Source: Flavobacterium lacus
GTDB lineage: Bacteria; Bacteroidota; Bacteroidia; Flavobacteriales; Flavobacteriaceae
NCBI RefSeq assembly: GCF_003268815.1
Contig: NZ_QLSV01000007.1
Span: 1-64,000 of the forward strand
Direction: 5' to 3'
DNA: 64,000 nt
Each line of letters starts with the position of its first letter. Position 1 is the stretch's first letter. The position numbers were made by a program, and so were the translations under genes. Shown in pieces: positions 42,224 through 49,868 of this stretch. The notes below the pieces were generated by a model, which saw only the letters and a list, made by a program, of their open reading frames with translations, ran no database searches and had not been told where the DNA came from.

Positions 42224-42517
42224 TTAACCTAGATTAAGAAATAAAAAAACTGGAAACCTTTTTAGATGTCCAGTTTTAAATGAATTTGTTAGTTTATTTT
42301 TTTTATAAAACGTTAAAGCTCCCGAAGGACATTTATTGACGGTTTCAATTATTTTTTCAGTAGATGAAGCTTCAATTTTAATCCAAGGTTTTTCTTTGGG
42401 TTGAAAGACATCCGGATTGTTTTGAACACAATTTCCAGAATGAATACATTTCCCTGCTTCCCAAACAACGGTTACCTCGTCGTTTGAATATTCTTTTTTT
42501 ATATTAGTAGCTTCCAT
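42224..42517 (-). CDS. Small (4Fe-4S) mono-cluster protein, C-terminus extended by homopolymer event
   Basis: 97 residues. The Fer4_19-type core has C24, C30 and C63 in KCIHSGNC and NKCPSGAL, and typical proteins end soon after. Here the frame runs on for about 25 odd residues (after FYKKN) through the gene's own terminator hairpin. The switch occurs at an A8 tract (42297-42304, minus strand). With seven or nine A the protein would stop within a few codons (FYKKIN or FYKKK). So this is a recent indel, slippage site or sequencing error. It is probably a ferredoxin-like redox protein. Confidence 0.8.
   Translation of the reverse strand: MEATNIKKEYSNDEVTVVWEAGKCIHSGNCVQNNPDVFQPKEKPWIKIEASSTEKIIETVNKCPSGALTFYKKNKLTNSFKTGHLKRFPVFLFLNLG
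42246..42277 (-). terminator. Terminator of the Fe-S/acetyltransferase/pirin genes
   Basis: A perfect 9-bp stem AAAACTGGA/TCCAGTTTT (42246-42254, 42269-42277) is followed by a T run on the minus strand. It lies inside the extended reading frame of the Fe-S gene, which supports the view that the extension is abnormal. Confidence 0.75.
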
Positions 42518-42534
42518 AACTTTGAATTTATTGG

Positions 42535-42819
42535 TTACAAAACATCTCGAAACTCTTTCGTTTTATCAAAAACGCTTTTTGCAAAAGGACATAGCGGAAT
42601 GATTTTTAAATTTTTCGCTCTAGCAAATAAGACAGCTTGTTCAACCATTTTCTTTCCCAATCCTTTTCCATTGTTGCCGGGGTTTACTTCCGCTTGGTCG
42701 ATGATAATTTTATCATTTCCCGCAAAAACAAAAGTCATTTTTGCTTCCGTTTTACCATCTATTGTTGCTTTAAAGCAACCATTTTTTTCGGTAAGTTCTA
42801 ATTTCACTTCTGTCTTCAT
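42535..42819 (-). CDS. NATD1-like small N-acetyltransferase
   Basis: 94 residues, a minimal GNAT-like domain: MTFVFAGNDKIIIDQAEVNPGNNGKGLGKKMVEQ is the cofactor loop region, and IIPLCPFAKSVFDKTKEF the conserved end with Pro-Cys-Pro. Matches the YjdJ/NATD1 (GCN5-related) family of unknown substrate. It sits 17 bp before the Fe-S gene and 6 bp after pirin, in one operon. Confidence 0.85.
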   Translation of the reverse strand: MKTEVKLELTEKNGCFKATIDGKTEAKMTFVFAGNDKIIIDQAEVNPGNNGKGLGKKMVEQAVLFARAKNLKIIPLCPFAKSVFDKTKEFRDVL

Positions 42820-42825
42820 ATTGAA

Positions 42826-43542
42826 TTAATTTTCCATGGGTATTTCCATAATTAAAAATTTAGCAGCGGAAATGGCTTTAATTTCTATTTCAGCAGTATC
42901 CCAAATTCCTATAGCATCTCTTTTTTCTAATTTCTCACCATTCACTTCAATTCCACCATCTATATTCATGATGTAAAATCCGTTACCTTCTTTTTTAAGA
43001 GCTAATTTTTTTGAAAAGTCTTTGTCAAAAGCACTCATATAAAACCAAGCGTCTTGATGAATCCATACACCTGCATCGTCTGCATTTGGCGATAATATTT
43101 GAGCAAAATCATTTTTTTGTAATGATTTGTCTAACGTAATTTGTTGGTAACGAGGTTCTACATTTCTTGTTTTTGGGAATAGCCAAATTTGAAATAACTT
43201 CGTTTGTAGGTCAGCATTTGGATTAAATTCTGAATGGCGAATTCCGGTTCCGGCACTCATTACTTGCACATCGCCTGTTTTGATAGTTTCGGCATTTCCC
43301 ATACTATCTTTGTGAGCCAAATCACCCTCGAGAGGAATGGTAATAATTTCCATATTATCATGTCCATGTTCGCCAAAACCCATTCCGGCAGCAATAGTAT
43401 CATCGTTTAAAACTCTCAAAGTTCCAAATTGTACTCTTTCTGGATTGTACCAACTTCCAAAACTAAAACTGTGAAAAGCATTTAACCAACCATGATTGGC
43501 GTTTCCTCTAGTGTTTGCTTGATGTAAAACTGTATTTTTCAT
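42826..43542 (-). CDS. Pirin family protein
   Basis: 238 residues, bicupin. The N-terminal HSFSFGSWYNPERVQFG and the metal-binding motif GMGFGEHGHDNMEIITIPLEGDLAHKDS (His, His, His and Glu ligands) are intact, as is VQVMSAGTGIRHSEFN. Pirins bind iron; some have quercetinase activity and some act in redox signalling, and the role here is open. It is first in a pirin-NATD1-FeS-YceI row on the minus strand. Confidence 0.9.
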   Translation of the reverse strand: MKNTVLHQANTRGNANHGWLNAFHSFSFGSWYNPERVQFGTLRVLNDDTIAAGMGFGEHGHDNMEIITIPLEGDLAHKDSMGNAETIKTGDVQVMSAGTGIRHSEFNPNADLQTKLFQIWLFPKTRNVEPRYQQITLDKSLQKNDFAQILSPNADDAGVWIHQDAWFYMSAFDKDFSKKLALKKEGNGFYIMNIDGGIEVNGEKLEKRDAIGIWDTAEIEIKAISAAKFLIMEIPMEN

Positions 43543-43626
43543 GATTTATAAGTATAGTAATTAATAATATGCAAATTTACAAATAGCTTGAGTGACGAAT
43601 ACTTAATGTAGGTTAAGAAATGTTAT

Positions 43627-43643
43627 CAGTTGTTAGACAACTG
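43627..43643 (-). terminator. Possible weak terminator after the Crp-like gene
   Basis: A perfect 7-bp stem CAGTTGT/ACAACTG with a TAG loop lies 11 bp after the crp-like stop. The T tract is poor, so this may be a simple repeat. Confidence 0.35.
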
Positions 43644-43654
43644 AAAACTGACAA

Positions 43655-44230
43655 CTATTTTCTCAACATTTTACTTTTCATTTTACTGAAAAACTCTGGG
43701 GTTACCCCAATATAAGAAGCAATCTGTTTTTGCGGTACGCGTTGAATTAGCGTAGGGTAGCGTTTGCAAAATTTATCAAAACGATCTTCGGCCGATAAGC
43801 TTAAATTATCCATCAATCGTTCTTGATGAGCGACCAACGAGTTTTCGGTTAAAATTCTGAAAAAGCGTTCCAGTTTTGGGATTTCAAAATACAATTGTTC
43901 CTGATTTTCTTTGGATAGCAATACTATTTCGGAGTCTTCCATCACTTCAATGAATAAATTGCCGGGTTTTTGAGAGAGTAAACTGTACATATCGCCAATC
44001 CACCAACCTTCACAGGCAAAATGAAGCACATGTTCCACAATATTGTCATTGATGTTAAAACTTCTCAGTAATCCCGAATTGACAAAATAAGAATATTTGC
44101 AAATTTCTCCGGCATTGAGCAAAATGGTTTTTGCTTTGAAGTGTTGAACTTCAATTTTTGAAAAAAACAATTGTTCCTCTTCTACAGTTAAGGATATGTG
44201 TTTAGAAATGTTTTCAAGAATAGATTTCAT
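43655..44230 (-). CDS. Crp/Fnr family transcriptional regulator
   Basis: 191 residues. The N-terminal cyclic-nucleotide-binding-like domain is present (FKAKTILLNAGEICKYSYFVNSGLLRSFN). The C-terminal winged helix is truncated in style, with IASYIGVTPEFFSKMKSKML as recognition helix. There is no FNR-type cysteine cluster and no clear cAMP Arg-Ser pocket, as is common for Bacteroidota members, so the ligand is unknown. It lies divergently from the acetyltransferase gene and upstream of the pirin cluster, which it could control. Confidence 0.88.
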   Translation of the reverse strand: MKSILENISKHISLTVEEEQLFFSKIEVQHFKAKTILLNAGEICKYSYFVNSGLLRSFNINDNIVEHVLHFACEGWWIGDMYSLLSQKPGNLFIEVMEDSEIVLLSKENQEQLYFEIPKLERFFRILTENSLVAHQERLMDNLSLSAEDRFDKFCKRYPTLIQRVPQKQIASYIGVTPEFFSKMKSKMLRK

Positions 44231-44235
44231 TAAGT

Positions 44236-44274
44236 CAAAAATACGATTTTAATTTTATAGAAATGGTATCTTTG
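44236..44274. promoter_or_regulatory. Divergent -7 boxes between the Crp-like and acetyltransferase genes
   Basis: Minus strand TATTTTTG at 44236-44243 ends 5 nt before the Crp-like ATG, and plus strand TATCTTTG at 44267-44274 ends 19 nt before the acetyltransferase ATG. The whole intergenic region is 63 bp, so the two promoters overlap and could be jointly controlled. No convincing -33 elements. Confidence 0.4.
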
Positions 44275-44293
44275 AAAGATTGAAATGTAAAGA

Positions 44294-44851
44294 ATGAAAA
44301 CCGAAAAAGATAAAATGTTAGCTGGCGAAATTTATTTTGCAAATGATAAAATTTTAGTTGCAGAACGATTACGTGCCAAAAAGTTATTACATAAATTAAA
44401 TGTGACCGAATATGTAATGAATGGAAATGCAAGAAATATTCTTCATCAACTAATGCCAAATGCTCATAAAAGGCTCTATGTTGAACCACCATTTCACTGT
44501 GATTATGGTTACAATATTCATGCAGGAGAGAATGTGTATTTCAATGTTAACTGTGTCGTTTTAGACACGATGAAAATAACGATTGGTAACAATGTTTTCT
44601 TTGGCCCAAACGTTCATGTTTACACTGCGACACATCCGCTAAATCCAATTGAACGACGAACGGTTGAGTTTTCCAAGCCAGTTTCTATTGGCAATGATTG
44701 TTGGATAGGAGGAAATACAGTAATTTGTCCGGGTGTAACCATCGGGAATGGTTGTACCATCGGTGCCGGTTCGGTTGTTACAAAAGATATTCCTGATAAT
44801 TCATTGGCCGTTGGAAATCCAGCAAAAGTGATAAAAAACTTAGCTTTTTAG
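44294..44851 (+). CDS. Sugar O-acetyltransferase (maltose/galactoside type)
   Basis: 185 residues, hexapeptide-repeat left-handed helix. The N-terminal Mac domain MKTEKDKMLAGEIYFANDKILVAERLRAKKLL-type opening, then PPFHCDYGYNIHAGENVYFN, the catalytic His in TATHPLNP and the DCWIGGNTVICPGVTIGNG repeats are typical of maltose or galactoside acetyltransferases. The true acceptor is unknown. It is convergent with purT. Confidence 0.9.
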   Translation: MKTEKDKMLAGEIYFANDKILVAERLRAKKLLHKLNVTEYVMNGNARNILHQLMPNAHKRLYVEPPFHCDYGYNIHAGENVYFNVNCVVLDTMKITIGNNVFFGPNVHVYTATHPLNPIERRTVEFSKPVSIGNDCWIGGNTVICPGVTIGNGCTIGAGSVVTKDIPDNSLAVGNPAKVIKNLAF

Positions 44852-44880
44852 TAGATGGTAGAGTAAAAATTTATGTTGAT

Positions 44881-46047
44881 TTATGAATGAACAGAAACTA
44901 TTTTAGCGGCTGTTTTTGCTTTTTCTACAATATCTTCAATCGGAGTTTCTAATGTGGCATTTACCAAGGTAACACCCATTCTTCTGTAAGGTCGTGAAGT
45001 TGGTTTTGCAAAAATTCTAAAATCTGTTTTAGGTAAACTTGCAATTTTTTCAATCCCTGAATAAGTGGGATGATTTGAATTTGCAGTAGCTAAAATAACG
45101 GCACTCGCACCGGCTTTTTCTAAGGTAATTTCGGCAATTGGTAAACTCAAAATTGCTCGCAAATGTAATTCAAACTCATTAAAATTTTGCGTTCCGGCCA
45201 AGGTTACCATTCCGGTGTCGTGTGGTCTTGGTGATAATTCAGAGAAATAAACACCTTCATTAGTTAGGAAAAATTCCACACCAAATAATCCGGCTCCGCC
45301 TAGTGCTTCTGTAACTTTTCTTGCCATATTTTGAGCTTCATAAATGTCTTCTTCTGTAACGTTTGCGGGTTGCCAACTTTCTTGATAATCACCACGTTCT
45401 TGTCGGTGGCCAATCGGAGCACAAAATAAAGTGGGTAAATTATTGTTTTGTGTCACGGTTAATAACGTGATTTCGGAATTAAAATTCACAAAGGCTTCCA
45501 CGATTACTTCGACCACATCGCCACGAGAACCTTCCACGGCATAGTTCCAAGCTTTGGCAATATCTTCGTTTGACTTGATGGTTGATTGTCCTTTTCCGGA
45601 TGAACTCATTAAAGGTTTGACTACACAAGGAATTCCAACTACTAAAACCGCTTTTTCTAATTCTTCGGCTGAAGTTGCATAGCGATAATTTGCTGTTTTT
45701 AATCCTAATTTTTTTGCCGCCAAATCACGAATGGCTTTTCGGTTCATGGTGAAATTTGCCGCTTTCGCTGATGGAACAACAGTTATGCCTTGCTTTTCAT
45801 AGTCATAAAAACGTTCGGTTCTGATGGCTTCAATTTCGGGAACAATGAAATCGGGTTGATGTTTGGCTACAATTCGATCGAGTTCGGCACCGTCTAACAT
45901 ATTGATAATTTCAAAACCGTGAGCCACTTGCATCGCCGGAGCATTTTCATAACTATCCACTGCAATTACCGTTTGGCCGATGCGTTGTGCGGCAATGACA
46001 AATTCTTTTCCGAGTTCTCCGGAACCGAGTAGGAGGATTTTAGACAT
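44881..46047 (-). CDS. purT: Formate-dependent phosphoribosylglycinamide formyltransferase
   Basis: 388 residues, ATP-grasp enzyme. Motifs: [21 protein letters not shown], the ATP-binding [14 protein letters not shown] (about residue 150), [14 protein letters not shown] and GLFGVEFFL, and the ending [14 protein letters not shown] region. It formylates GAR using formate and ATP in purine synthesis. It is separated by 4 bp from the upstream membrane-protein gene on the same strand. Confidence 0.94.
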   Translation of the reverse strand: MSKILLLGSGELGKEFVIAAQRIGQTVIAVDSYENAPAMQVAHGFEIINMLDGAELDRIVAKHQPDFIVPEIEAIRTERFYDYEKQGITVVPSAKAANFTMNRKAIRDLAAKKLGLKTANYRYATSAEELEKAVLVVGIPCVVKPLMSSSGKGQSTIKSNEDIAKAWNYAVEGSRGDVVEVIVEAFVNFNSEITLLTVTQNNNLPTLFCAPIGHRQERGDYQESWQPANVTEEDIYEAQNMARKVTEALGGAGLFGVEFFLTNEGVYFSELSPRPHDTGMVTLAGTQNFNEFELHLRAILSLPIAEITLEKAGASAVILATANSNHPTYSGIEKIASLPKTDFRIFAKPTSRPYRRMGVTLVNATLETPIEDIVEKAKTAAKIVSVHS

Positions 46048-46051
46048 TTTC

Positions 46052-46534
46052 TCAGATATTTTTTAATTTATTTTGAGTCAGTTTAACGATAATTAAACTT
46101 TTAGAAAAAGTTGTAACAATAGTTGCGAAAATAAAGGTAATTAGTATTGTAATTGTTCCAATCAATAGAGATTTTATTTGAGATTCTAAAACTACTGAAA
46201 AACCGAAAAGAAATAATGAAAAAACAAATATCAAAAATAAAATTAAAAATAATTTAAAGTTTAATTTAATTGTAAATAGAAAACTTGAAAGTAAAATATT
46301 TTTAGTTATCAGATAATTAGAAATTTTTTTTCCTTCATACCATAAAAGAAAAATAAAACTAAAAGGAATAATTCCTCCCCAAATTAATGGATGCCAGAAC
46401 CCTTGTAAGCCAGAAGTAAATATTAAAAAATTGAAAGGCGGAAATAAAGAAGCAATTAGTACAAGAATTGAAAAAGTCAATCCTACTGGAAGACCAATTA
46501 AAAGAGCGTATCGACTACCTATTTTTTCTTTCAT
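46052..46534 (-). CDS. Four-helix membrane protein of unknown function
   Basis: 160 residues, strikingly AT-rich, with four predicted membrane helices (residues about 12-34, 45-63, 93-115 and 120-145) separated by a basic loop ([13 protein letters not shown]). No family was recognised. It ends 4 bp before purT and starts just 23 bp from repeat copy C, so it may be an orphan gene or a recent insertion into the purT transcript. Composition looks poorer in G+C than neighbours. Confidence 0.55.
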   Translation of the reverse strand: MKEKIGSRYALLIGLPVGLTFSILVLIASLFPPFNFLIFTSGLQGFWHPLIWGGIIPFSFIFLLWYEGKKISNYLITKNILLSSFLFTIKLNFKLFLILFLIFVFSLFLFGFSVVLESQIKSLLIGTITILITFIFATIVTTFSKSLIIVKLTQNKLKNI

Positions 46535-46556
46535 ATTCTAATTTAGCAGGGTTTGC

Positions 46557-46685
46557 GTGAGGGATTGAAGTGGAAAGCCCGCAGCACAAAGGTTGAGTTT
46601 TTGCGGGTTGTGCCGGCGACCAAAGAAGCCGAGCACAACCCGACAAAAACCAACCTTTGGGCGAGGACTTGCAACGAAAAGCCCG
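46557..46685 (+). repeat. Long-hairpin dispersed repeat, copy C
   Basis: 129 bp, about 96% identical to copy B (33321-33449). Here the outer arms AAAGGTTG and CAACCTTT are perfectly complementary, making a hairpin of about 29 base pairs with three single-base bulges around a GACCAAAGAA loop. The ends carry GATTGAAGTGGAAAGCCC and GACTTGCAACGAAAAGCCC in direct orientation. Confidence 0.82.
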
Positions 46686-46713
46686 TTCGCCTTTTCGGCG
46701 AACACGCCAAAGT

Positions 46714-46744
46714 TATAAAAAAAGCCCCAAGTTTCCTTGAGGCT
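46714..46744 (-). terminator. Terminator of the aspartate-family aminotransferase
   Basis: A 9-bp stem (46723-46731 with 46736-46744, AGCCCCAAG/CTTGAGGCT, one mismatch) is followed on the minus strand by a seven-T run. It lies 10 bp after the stop. Confidence 0.75.
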
Positions 46745-46753
46745 AGATAGATT

Positions 46754-47938
46754 TTATGCTAAAACTTCTTTGATTCTTCGCATTGCTTCGGTGAGCAATT
46801 CTTCACTGGTTGCGTAGGAAAATCGAATGCAATCGGGGTTTCCAAAGGCATCTCCGGTTACGGTGGCTACGTTGGCTTCGGCTAATAAATACATCGAGAA
46901 ATCGGTTGCGTCTTTGATTAAAGTGCCACGTAACGTCTTTCCAAAGTAAGATGAAACATCAGGAAATACGTAAAAAGCACCTTCGGGAACGTTGATTTTT
47001 AAACCTGGAATAGCTTTGATTAAACCTACGACTAAATCTCTTCTTTTGTGAAACGCTTCCACCATGTAATTCAACACTTTTGGGTCGGCATCCACAGCAG
47101 CAATCGTAGCTCGTTGAGCAATAGAATTAGCTCCTGAAGTCACTTGGCCTTGCATTTTTGTACACGCTTTCGCGATAAATTCCGGTGCTCCGATGTAACC
47201 GATTCTCCATCCGGTCATCGCGAATGCTTTGGCTACTCCATTCACAGTGATGGTTCTTTCAAACATTCCGGGTACGGAAGCAATACTGCAAAAAGTGCCT
47301 GAAAAATTGATGTGTTCGTAGATTTCATCGGCTACAACATAAATGTTTGGATACTTTTCCAACACTTTTGCAATGGCTGTAAATTCTTCACGAATATAAA
47401 CAGATCCGCTTGGGTTGCAAGGCGAACTGTACCAAATCATCTTGGTTTTTGGTGTGATGGCTTTTTCTAATTGTTCGGCGGTGATTTTAAAGTCACTTTC
47501 TACGGAAGTTGGAACTTCAACCGGAATTCCGCCTGACATTTTGATGATTTCGTAATAACTCACCCAATAGGGAGCGGGTAAAATGACTTCATCATCCTCA
47601 TTCAACATACATTGAGCAATGTTGTAAAGGGATTGCTTTGCACCGGTGGAAACAACAATGTTTGCCGGTTTATAATCTAAATTGTTATCTCTTTTGAATT
47701 TTCTGCAGATGGCTTCTTTTAATTCGGCGTAACCATCAACAGGCGAATAAGTGCTGTAGTTTTCGTCGATTGCTTTTTTTGCAGCCTCTTTAATAAAATC
47801 GGGCGTGTTAAAATCAGGTTCGCCTAAACTTAAACTGATGATGTCCTTTCCTTGAGCTTTTAATTCTCTCGCCAATGCTGCCATAGCTAAAGTTTGAGAA
47901 GTAGATAAATTGTTAATTCTATCCGATAACGAATTCAT
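46754..47938 (-). CDS. Class I/II pyridoxal phosphate aminotransferase (AspC-like)
   Basis: 394 residues. Fold-type I PLP enzyme: ISLSLGEPDFNTPDFI, YSPVDGYAELKEAI, VSTGAKQSLYNIAQ, SSPCNPSGSVY, YVVADEIYEHINF, Schiff-base Lys in NGVAKAFAMTGWRIGY (about residue 234) and the Arg in DCIRFSYATS. This resembles aspartate/prephenate aminotransferases; the amino donor cannot be fixed by sequence. It lies 43 bp after the desaturase gene on the same strand. Confidence 0.9.
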   Translation of the reverse strand: MNSLSDRINNLSTSQTLAMAALARELKAQGKDIISLSLGEPDFNTPDFIKEAAKKAIDENYSTYSPVDGYAELKEAICRKFKRDNNLDYKPANIVVSTGAKQSLYNIAQCMLNEDDEVILPAPYWVSYYEIIKMSGGIPVEVPTSVESDFKITAEQLEKAITPKTKMIWYSSPCNPSGSVYIREEFTAIAKVLEKYPNIYVVADEIYEHINFSGTFCSIASVPGMFERTITVNGVAKAFAMTGWRIGYIGAPEFIAKACTKMQGQVTSGANSIAQRATIAAVDADPKVLNYMVEAFHKRRDLVVGLIKAIPGLKINVPEGAFYVFPDVSSYFGKTLRGTLIKDATDFSMYLLAEANVATVTGDAFGNPDCIRFSYATSEELLTEAMRRIKEVLA

Positions 47939-47981
47939 TATAGTTGTGTTTTGTGTGTTTACATTTTAAAAAGTAATCTGT

Positions 47982-49076
47982 TTATGCCATTTGTGGTTCT
48001 TGACCCAACTCTTTCAAATGTTTGAAGTGAGCAATTACAGCAGCTCTCATAGTTTTGAACTCATGGTATGGTAAATTACATTCTTGAGCAGTTTGTCTCA
48101 CAATATCAGCAATTTTACCGTAATGAACATGACTGATATGAGGAAAAATATGGTGTTCGATTTGGTGATTTAAGCCACCGGTATACCAGTTTACAATCCA
48201 GTTTTTAGGAGCAAAATTAGCTGTGGTAAACAGTTGGTGAATTGCCCAAGTATTTTCGATTTCGCCATTTTCATCCGGCACAGGATTGGTGGTTTCTTCG
48301 ACAACGTGAGCCAATTGAAAAACGATACTTAAAATTAAACCGGCTGTATAGTGCATCACGGCAAATCCAAGTATTACTTTCCACCAAGTGATTCCCATAA
48401 GCATTGGTAATACTAACCATATTGAGAAATAAATCACTTTAGTGATGATTAATGTGGTCCATAACATTTTAGGACTTTTTGGTTCACCGTACGATAATTT
48501 ACGTTTCAAATAGGCTCTCATTTGTTTAAAATCAGTAGTAATTGCCCAATTGAACGTCAACAAACCATACAAGAAAACAGAATAATAATGTTGAAATTTA
48601 TGAAAATATCTCCATTCTGATTGTTTTGAAAATCGAATTACTCTTCCAGCATCTAAATCTTCATCATGACCAACGATATTTGTGTAAGTATGATGTAAAA
48701 CATTGTGTTGCACTTGCCAATTGTAAACATTTCCGGCTAGAATGTATATACTGCCGCCCATGATTTTATTCAGCCAAGGTTTGTTAGAGTAAGAACCGTG
48801 ATTTCCATCGTGCATGACGTTCATTCCAACGCCAGCCATTCCAACGCCAATAACGACATTGAGCAGCAAATAAGCCCAAAAAGGCATGTTCATAGCCAAA
48901 AGGAAGAAGTAAGGAGTTAGAAAAATGGTAAACATCACTATTGTTTTCAGGTGAAGTTTCCAGTTTCCGGTTTTTTGAATATTGTTTTCTTTAAAGTAAT
49001 TGTTCACTCGACTGTTTAATGTTCTAAAAAACTTTAGACTGTCTTCTTTTGAGAAAGTTGGAATTGTGGTATTCAT
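47982..49076 (-). CDS. Membrane fatty acid desaturase
   Basis: 364 residues. Hydrophobic helices surround the three histidine boxes typical of acyl desaturases: HDGNHGSY (about residue 90), HNVLHHTYTN (about 125) and HQIEHHIFPHISH (about 305). The third box with Q-I-E-H-H is the front-end/linoleoyl-CoA type also seen in bacterial DesA-like enzymes. It would introduce a double bond into membrane fatty acids, perhaps in cold adaptation. Confidence 0.92.
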   Translation of the reverse strand: MNTTIPTFSKEDSLKFFRTLNSRVNNYFKENNIQKTGNWKLHLKTIVMFTIFLTPYFFLLAMNMPFWAYLLLNVVIGVGMAGVGMNVMHDGNHGSYSNKPWLNKIMGGSIYILAGNVYNWQVQHNVLHHTYTNIVGHDEDLDAGRVIRFSKQSEWRYFHKFQHYYSVFLYGLLTFNWAITTDFKQMRAYLKRKLSYGEPKSPKMLWTTLIITKVIYFSIWLVLPMLMGITWWKVILGFAVMHYTAGLILSIVFQLAHVVEETTNPVPDENGEIENTWAIHQLFTTANFAPKNWIVNWYTGGLNHQIEHHIFPHISHVHYGKIADIVRQTAQECNLPYHEFKTMRAAVIAHFKHLKELGQEPQMA

Positions 49077-49158
49077 GTAAATATAAATTTTTTCAAAGGT
49101 AAGTATTAATATAAATCATAACGATGAACAAACAATAAAATTTCAACACCAAAATGTT

Positions 49159-49166
49159 TACTTTTG
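49159..49166 (+). promoter_or_regulatory. Putative -7 box for rsmG
   Basis: TACTTTTG, 16 nt before the ATG. No -33 element is clear. Confidence 0.4.
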
Positions 49167-49182
49167 TTAAAAATAGCACAAG

Positions 49183-49812
49183 ATGGAAGAAATTTTAAAG
49201 TATTTTCCTAATTTATCTGAAAATCAAGTACTTCAGTTTGAAAAATTAGGTGAATTGTATCCCGAATGGAATGCGAAAATCAATGTAATTTCCCGAAAAG
49301 ATATTGATGAATTGTATGTGAAACACGTTTTACATTCATTAGGCATTGCCAAAGTGATGGAATTTCAACCTAAATCGACAGTTTTAGATGTAGGAACCGG
49401 AGGAGGTTTTCCCGGAATTCCGTTGGCGATTTTATTTCCGGAGACCCGTTTTTATTTGATTGATGTGATAGCAAAAAAAATAAAAGTTGTCAATGAGGTT
49501 GCTACTGCTTTAGGTTTGAAAAATGTAAAAGCTGAACAATTGCGTGCTGAAAACGTCAAAGGAGATTTTGATTTTATCGTAAGTCGAGCAGTTACCAATA
49601 TGCCGGATTTTGTTTCTTGGATAAAAGACAAAATCAAAAAGCAAAACAATCACGAACTCAAAAACGGAATTTTGTATTTAAAAGGAGGCGATTTAACCGA
49701 AGAGTTAAAAGATTTCCCAAAAGCAACAGAATATAATTTATCGGATTATTTTTCGGAAGAATTTTTTGAAACGAAGAAAGTGGTCCATTTGCCGTTGAAG
49801 TTTAAAATATAA
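49183..49812 (+). CDS. rsmG: 16S rRNA (guanine-527-N7) methyltransferase
   Basis: 209 residues, cytosolic. Motifs: YPEWNAKINVISRKDIDELYVKH-type opening, the SAM-binding LDVGTGGGFPGIPLAI (about residue 70), VRLIDVIAKKIK-like region with a family LID, and FIVSRAVTNMPDF. The target is the 530 loop of 16S rRNA; loss of RsmG gives low-level streptomycin resistance in other bacteria. Single-gene unit divergent from the desaturase. Confidence 0.94.
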   Translation: MEEILKYFPNLSENQVLQFEKLGELYPEWNAKINVISRKDIDELYVKHVLHSLGIAKVMEFQPKSTVLDVGTGGGFPGIPLAILFPETRFYLIDVIAKKIKVVNEVATALGLKNVKAEQLRAENVKGDFDFIVSRAVTNMPDFVSWIKDKIKKQNNHELKNGILYLKGGDLTEELKDFPKATEYNLSDYFSEEFFETKKVVHLPLKFKI

Positions 49813-49849
49813 AACCACGAATGCACAAATTATTCGTGCCTTCGTGGTT
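49813..49849. terminator. Hairpin between rsmG and the T9SS lipase-like gene
   Basis: Inverted repeat AACCACGA/TCGTGGTT (49813-49820, 49842-49849) with a nested CACGAAT/ATTCGTG alternative. It starts right at the rsmG stop and separates convergent genes. T tracts are weak on both sides, so it may be a repeat serving as a terminator. Confidence 0.55.
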
Positions 49850-49868
49850 GAGTTTAATTTACCAAAAA

